Below are positions 5,762 to 8,370 of a DNA stretch of 8,370 nt, piece by piece; within the stretch, counting starts at the first letter, position 1; every line of letters starts with the position of its first letter. The notes beneath the pieces were generated by a model, which searched no databases, had not been told where the DNA came from, and worked only from the letters and a program-made list of their open reading frames with translations. The stretch lies in the NCBI GenBank assembly GCA_031279175.1, contig JAITJA010000012.1, forward strand, positions 1-8,370. Direction: 5' to 3'. Source of the stretch: Odoribacteraceae bacterium (GTDB lineage: Bacteria; Bacteroidota; Bacteroidia; Bacteroidales; Marinifilaceae). Made by a program: the position numbers and the translations under genes.

Positions 5762-8370
5762 ATGAAAAAGAACCAGACACACGTTTTCAAGCCAGGGGCG
5801 CGAGCCGCGCGGCGACTCCTCCTGCTTTTCCTTCTTGCCAGCATCCTGCCGGGCGCGTCGCTTTCCGCGCGATCGGGGGACAGCCTCGTCTTCAGGAGCC
5901 TCCATCTGACCGCGGAGCAGGTGATCGACGCGATCACCGACCAGCTGAAGTACGAGGTCTTCTACAATGAATCGTTCGACGACAGCCGCGTCGTGCGTCT
6001 TCCCGACCGCAAGATGAGCCTCGAGGACGCGTTGCGCCACCTCCTCGGCGACGCGCTCACTTATAAAATAGAGCAGGAGGCCGTCATCATCTCGCCCGCC
6101 CCGCGGGAGCAGCAGCCGGACGAGCGGCAAGTCAGCGGGAAGGTCTCGGACGAACGCGGCGAGCCGCTGGCCGGCGCGAACGTGCAGGTAGAGGGAACTG
6201 TAAGGGGCGCGACCACCGACCGGCAAGGGTATTTCTCCATCGTCCTGCCGGCTGGCGCGCGCGTCCTGCTCGTCTCGTTTATTGGCATGGAGAGCCGTCG
6301 CGTGGAGGTCGGGGGGATGGCTCCCGGTGAGACGCTCGAGATCGCGCTGAAAGAAAGCATCACGGAGCTTGCCGGCGCGGTAGTCGTGACGGGCATATTC
6401 ACCAAGGCCCGCGAGAGCTACACGGGCGCGGTGTCGACCGTCACGGCCAGGGAGCTGCAAGTATACAGGGGGCAAAACCTCGTGCAGACGCTGAGAAACA
6501 TCGACCCGGCGATTCAGATCACCGCGGACAACGAGCTGGGAAGCGATCCCAACGCGCTGCCGCGGATCAACCTGCGCGGCAACTCGTCATTGCCCACGAG
6601 CGTCGAGGAGTACAACGAGGGATTAAAGACGAACGTGAACACACCTTTAATTATAATGGACGGCTTCGAGATCTCGCTCACGCGGCTCGTCGACTACAAC
6701 GACGAGGAGATCGCCTCCATCAACATCCTCAAGGACGCGGCGGCCACGGCCATTTACGGGTCGCGCGGCGCTAACGGCGTCATCGTCATCATCAGCAAGG
6801 CGCCGCGGGCGGGCGAGCTGCGGGTCAACGCGCAGGTAGGCGTGAACCTCGAGTTTCCCGACTTGAGCAGCTACGACCTGCTGAACGCCGCCGAGCTGCT
6901 GGCCTTGCAAAAGCAAGTCGGGCTATACGACTGGATCATCCCCGCCCTTGACAACGCCGAGAAAAACTACTACTCCCGCCTGAAAGACGTGCTGGAAGGC
7001 GTTGACACCGACTGGTTGCACTATCCCGTCCAGACGGGCGTCGGGCAGCGTTACAACCTGCGGCTCGAGGGTGGTAGCAGCGACTTCCGGTGGGGCGCGT
7101 CGCTGGGCTACAACCAGACGGCGGGCGCCATGAAACGATCCGCGCGCGACAACTTCAACGGGGCGATCACCCTCTCCTACACCCGCGATAACTTCATCTT
7201 CCGCGAACAGCTCTCCATCGGCCGGAACAAGGCGACCGAGAGCCCGTACGGCCTCTTCAGCGCGTACGTCGACATGCCGCCGTACTACAAGCCCTACGAG
7301 GATGGCGCGCTCGTCTCCGGCATCATCGCGGGATTGCGCGTGGAGAACCCGCTCTACGACGCGACGCTGAACTCCCGCGACGACTCGCGTTACACGGAGA
7401 TCATCAACCATTTCTCCATCGAGTGGCTCGCGCGGGAGGGGTTACGCCTCCGCGGACAGTTCGGGATCTCGGAAAAGAGCAGCGAGAGCGACAAGTTCCT
7501 GCCGCCAGAACACTCCTCGTTCCTCGTCTCCGCGCTATACCAGACCGAGGAGGGGTACTTCCGCAAGGGCCGCTACGATTATAGCACCGGGCGGGCCACG
7601 GGCTATGACGCGAACCTCACGCTGAGCTACTCGAGGAGCTTCCGCGAGCGGCATAACCTCTACGTCGGCCTCGACTACTCCATCCAGGCCAGCAACAGCT
7701 ACCTGTACACCTTCACGCTGGAAGGGTTCGCCGGCGAAAACCGCGATTTCCCGGGCAGCGCCATGCAATACGAGCAAGACGGCGTGCCGGCAGGAAGCGA
7801 AAGCGCTTTTCGTCGCGTGGGCTTCACCGGGAACGCGAATTATATCTACGACAATCGTTACTACGCCGACCTCTCCTACCGCGTGGACGGCAGCTCGCAG
7901 TTCGGGAGCGATGATAAATTCGCCCCCTTCTGGAGCGCCGGCATCGGCTGGAACTTGCACCGGGAGCGCTTCCTCGAGGGCAAGCGCGTGCCGGACCTCC
8001 TCCGCCTCCGCCTCTCGTACGGCCAGACCGGCTCGCAACAGTTTTCCGCTTACCAGGCGTTGCAGACCTACTCCTACTTCGCCAAGGACAAGTACCAGAA
8101 TCAAGGGGGCGCGTACCTCGTGGCACTGGGCAACGAACGCCTCAAGTGGCAAGTCACCGACCAGTTTAACGCCGGGATAGAGGTGGGATTCATGAACAAC
8201 CGGGGCAACGTCGCCGTGGATTACTACGTGAAGAAGACCGACGGGCTACTGTCGTCGCGCGACCTGCCGCGCTCTACCGGTTTTGCCGCCTACACGGACA
8301 ATATCGGGGCGGTGAACAACCAGGGGTTCGAGGCGTCGCTGAACTATTACCTCTTCCGCGACACTGGCGG
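5762..8370 (+). CDS. SusC/RagA-like TonB-dependent outer-membrane receptor with STN domain, 3' end cut off
   Basis: This is an outer-membrane beta-barrel that imports a glycan, peptide or metal-complex ligand using TonB energy, normally capped by a SusD-like lipoprotein. The frame is open from ATG at 5762 to the right edge: 869 codons of a family that usually has 1000-1150 residues. A signal peptide covers residues 1-36 (basic start, LLLLFLLASILPGASLSA core). An STN domain spans about 45-112, the part that contacts FecR in signalling receptors. A carboxypeptidase-regulatory-like domain is at about 123-200 (VSGKVSDERGEPLAGANVQVEG). VVVTG lies at 207-211. The plug carries PLIIMDGFE at 295-303 and ILKDAAATAIYGSRGANGVIVI at 322-343, the SusC signature. 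From about 350 on, alternating aromatic-rich strands form the barrel. The start lies 80 bases after fecR with no clear Shine-Dalgarno. The substrate cannot be read from the sequence. C- and G-ending codons dominate more than in the ribosomal genes to the left. Confidence 0.96.
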   Translation, partial: MKKNQTHVFKPGARAARRLLLLFLLASILPGASLSARSGDSLVFRSLHLTAEQVIDAITDQLKYEVFYNESFDDSRVVRLPDRKMSLEDALRHLLGDALTYKIEQEAVIISPAPREQQPDERQVSGKVSDERGEPLAGANVQVEGTVRGATTDRQGYFSIVLPAGARVLLVSFIGMESRRVEVGGMAPGETLEIALKESITELAGAVVVTGIFTKARESYTGAVSTVTARELQVYRGQNLVQTLRNIDPAIQITADNELGSDPNALPRINLRGNSSLPTSVEEYNEGLKTNVNTPLIIMDGFEISLTRLVDYNDEEIASINILKDAAATAIYGSRGANGVIVIISKAPRAGELRVNAQVGVNLEFPDLSSYDLLNAAELLALQKQVGLYDWIIPALDNAEKNYYSRLKDVLEGVDTDWLHYPVQTGVGQRYNLRLEGGSSDFRWGASLGYNQTAGAMKRSARDNFNGAITLSYTRDNFIFREQLSIGRNKATESPYGLFSAYVDMPPYYKPYEDGALVSGIIAGLRVENPLYDATLNSRDDSRYTEIINHFSIEWLAREGLRLRGQFGISEKSSESDKFLPPEHSSFLVSALYQTEEGYFRKGRYDYSTGRATGYDANLTLSYSRSFRERHNLYVGLDYSIQASNSYLYTFTLEGFAGENRDFPGSAMQYEQDGVPAGSESAFRRVGFTGNANYIYDNRYYADLSYRVDGSSQFGSDDKFAPFWSAGIGWNLHRERFLEGKRVPDLLRLRLSYGQTGSQQFSAYQALQTYSYFAKDKYQNQGGAYLVALGNERLKWQVTDQFNAGIEVGFMNNRGNVAVDYYVKKTDGLLSSRDLPRSTGFAAYTDNIGAVNNQGFEASLNYYLFRDTG

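Noticed and set aside
5696..6475. Minus-strand open frame opposite the start of the receptor gene
   Set aside because: It overlaps the signal peptide, STN and plug coding region of the receptor, and its composition is typical of an antisense shadow.

Overview
The window reads as a chromosomal segment of a member of the Bacteroidota, most likely Bacteroidales. The evidence is a SusC-type receptor with an N-terminal STN domain, a sigma factor of the Bacteroides ECF expansion type, a FecR-type anti-sigma gene, a TTTG/TAnnTTTG promoter ahead of rpsL, and weak or absent Shine-Dalgarno sites. The receptor resembles those I remember from Odoribacteraceae and Butyricimonas, but that placement is from memory and is weak.

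Left part, minus strand (1-2985): the translation ('str') operon in the order rpsL, rpsG, fusA. Its own promoter lies at 3027-3058, and fusA runs off the left edge without about its last 50 residues. These genes look intact and ordinary. A 114-base rpsL-rpsG gap can form two hairpins and may be an S7-type translational control site. Upstream of rpsL there is no rpoC; a divergent gene starts instead.

Right part, plus strand (3240-8370): a trans-envelope signalling and uptake module consisting of an ECF sigma factor, a FecR-like anti-sigma factor and a SusC/RagA-like TonB-dependent receptor that runs off the right edge. In such modules the STN domain of the outer-membrane receptor reports substrate binding to the periplasmic part of FecR. 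FecR then releases or activates the sigma factor, which transcribes the uptake genes. A SusD-like lipoprotein would be expected beyond the right edge.

The unusual part lies between and within the regulatory genes. The sigma and fecR genes are separated by 756 bases with no convincing gene. This gap carries two different tandem arrays, both with a 42-bp period. One is AT-rich, with six units that each hold a 15-17 bp dyad. The other is GC-rich, with four units that each hold a small hairpin, and one of these shows a compensatory base-pair change. The downstream fecR has a short cytoplasmic N-terminus and a single in-frame TAG at 5163-5165, in place of the Glu of its GEAYFEV motif. Its frame is otherwise open to a normal C-terminus. 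The module therefore has an interrupted anti-sigma gene behind a structured, repeat-filled leader. Whether this is decay, readthrough, a sequencing error or a working regulatory arrangement cannot be settled from the sequence alone.
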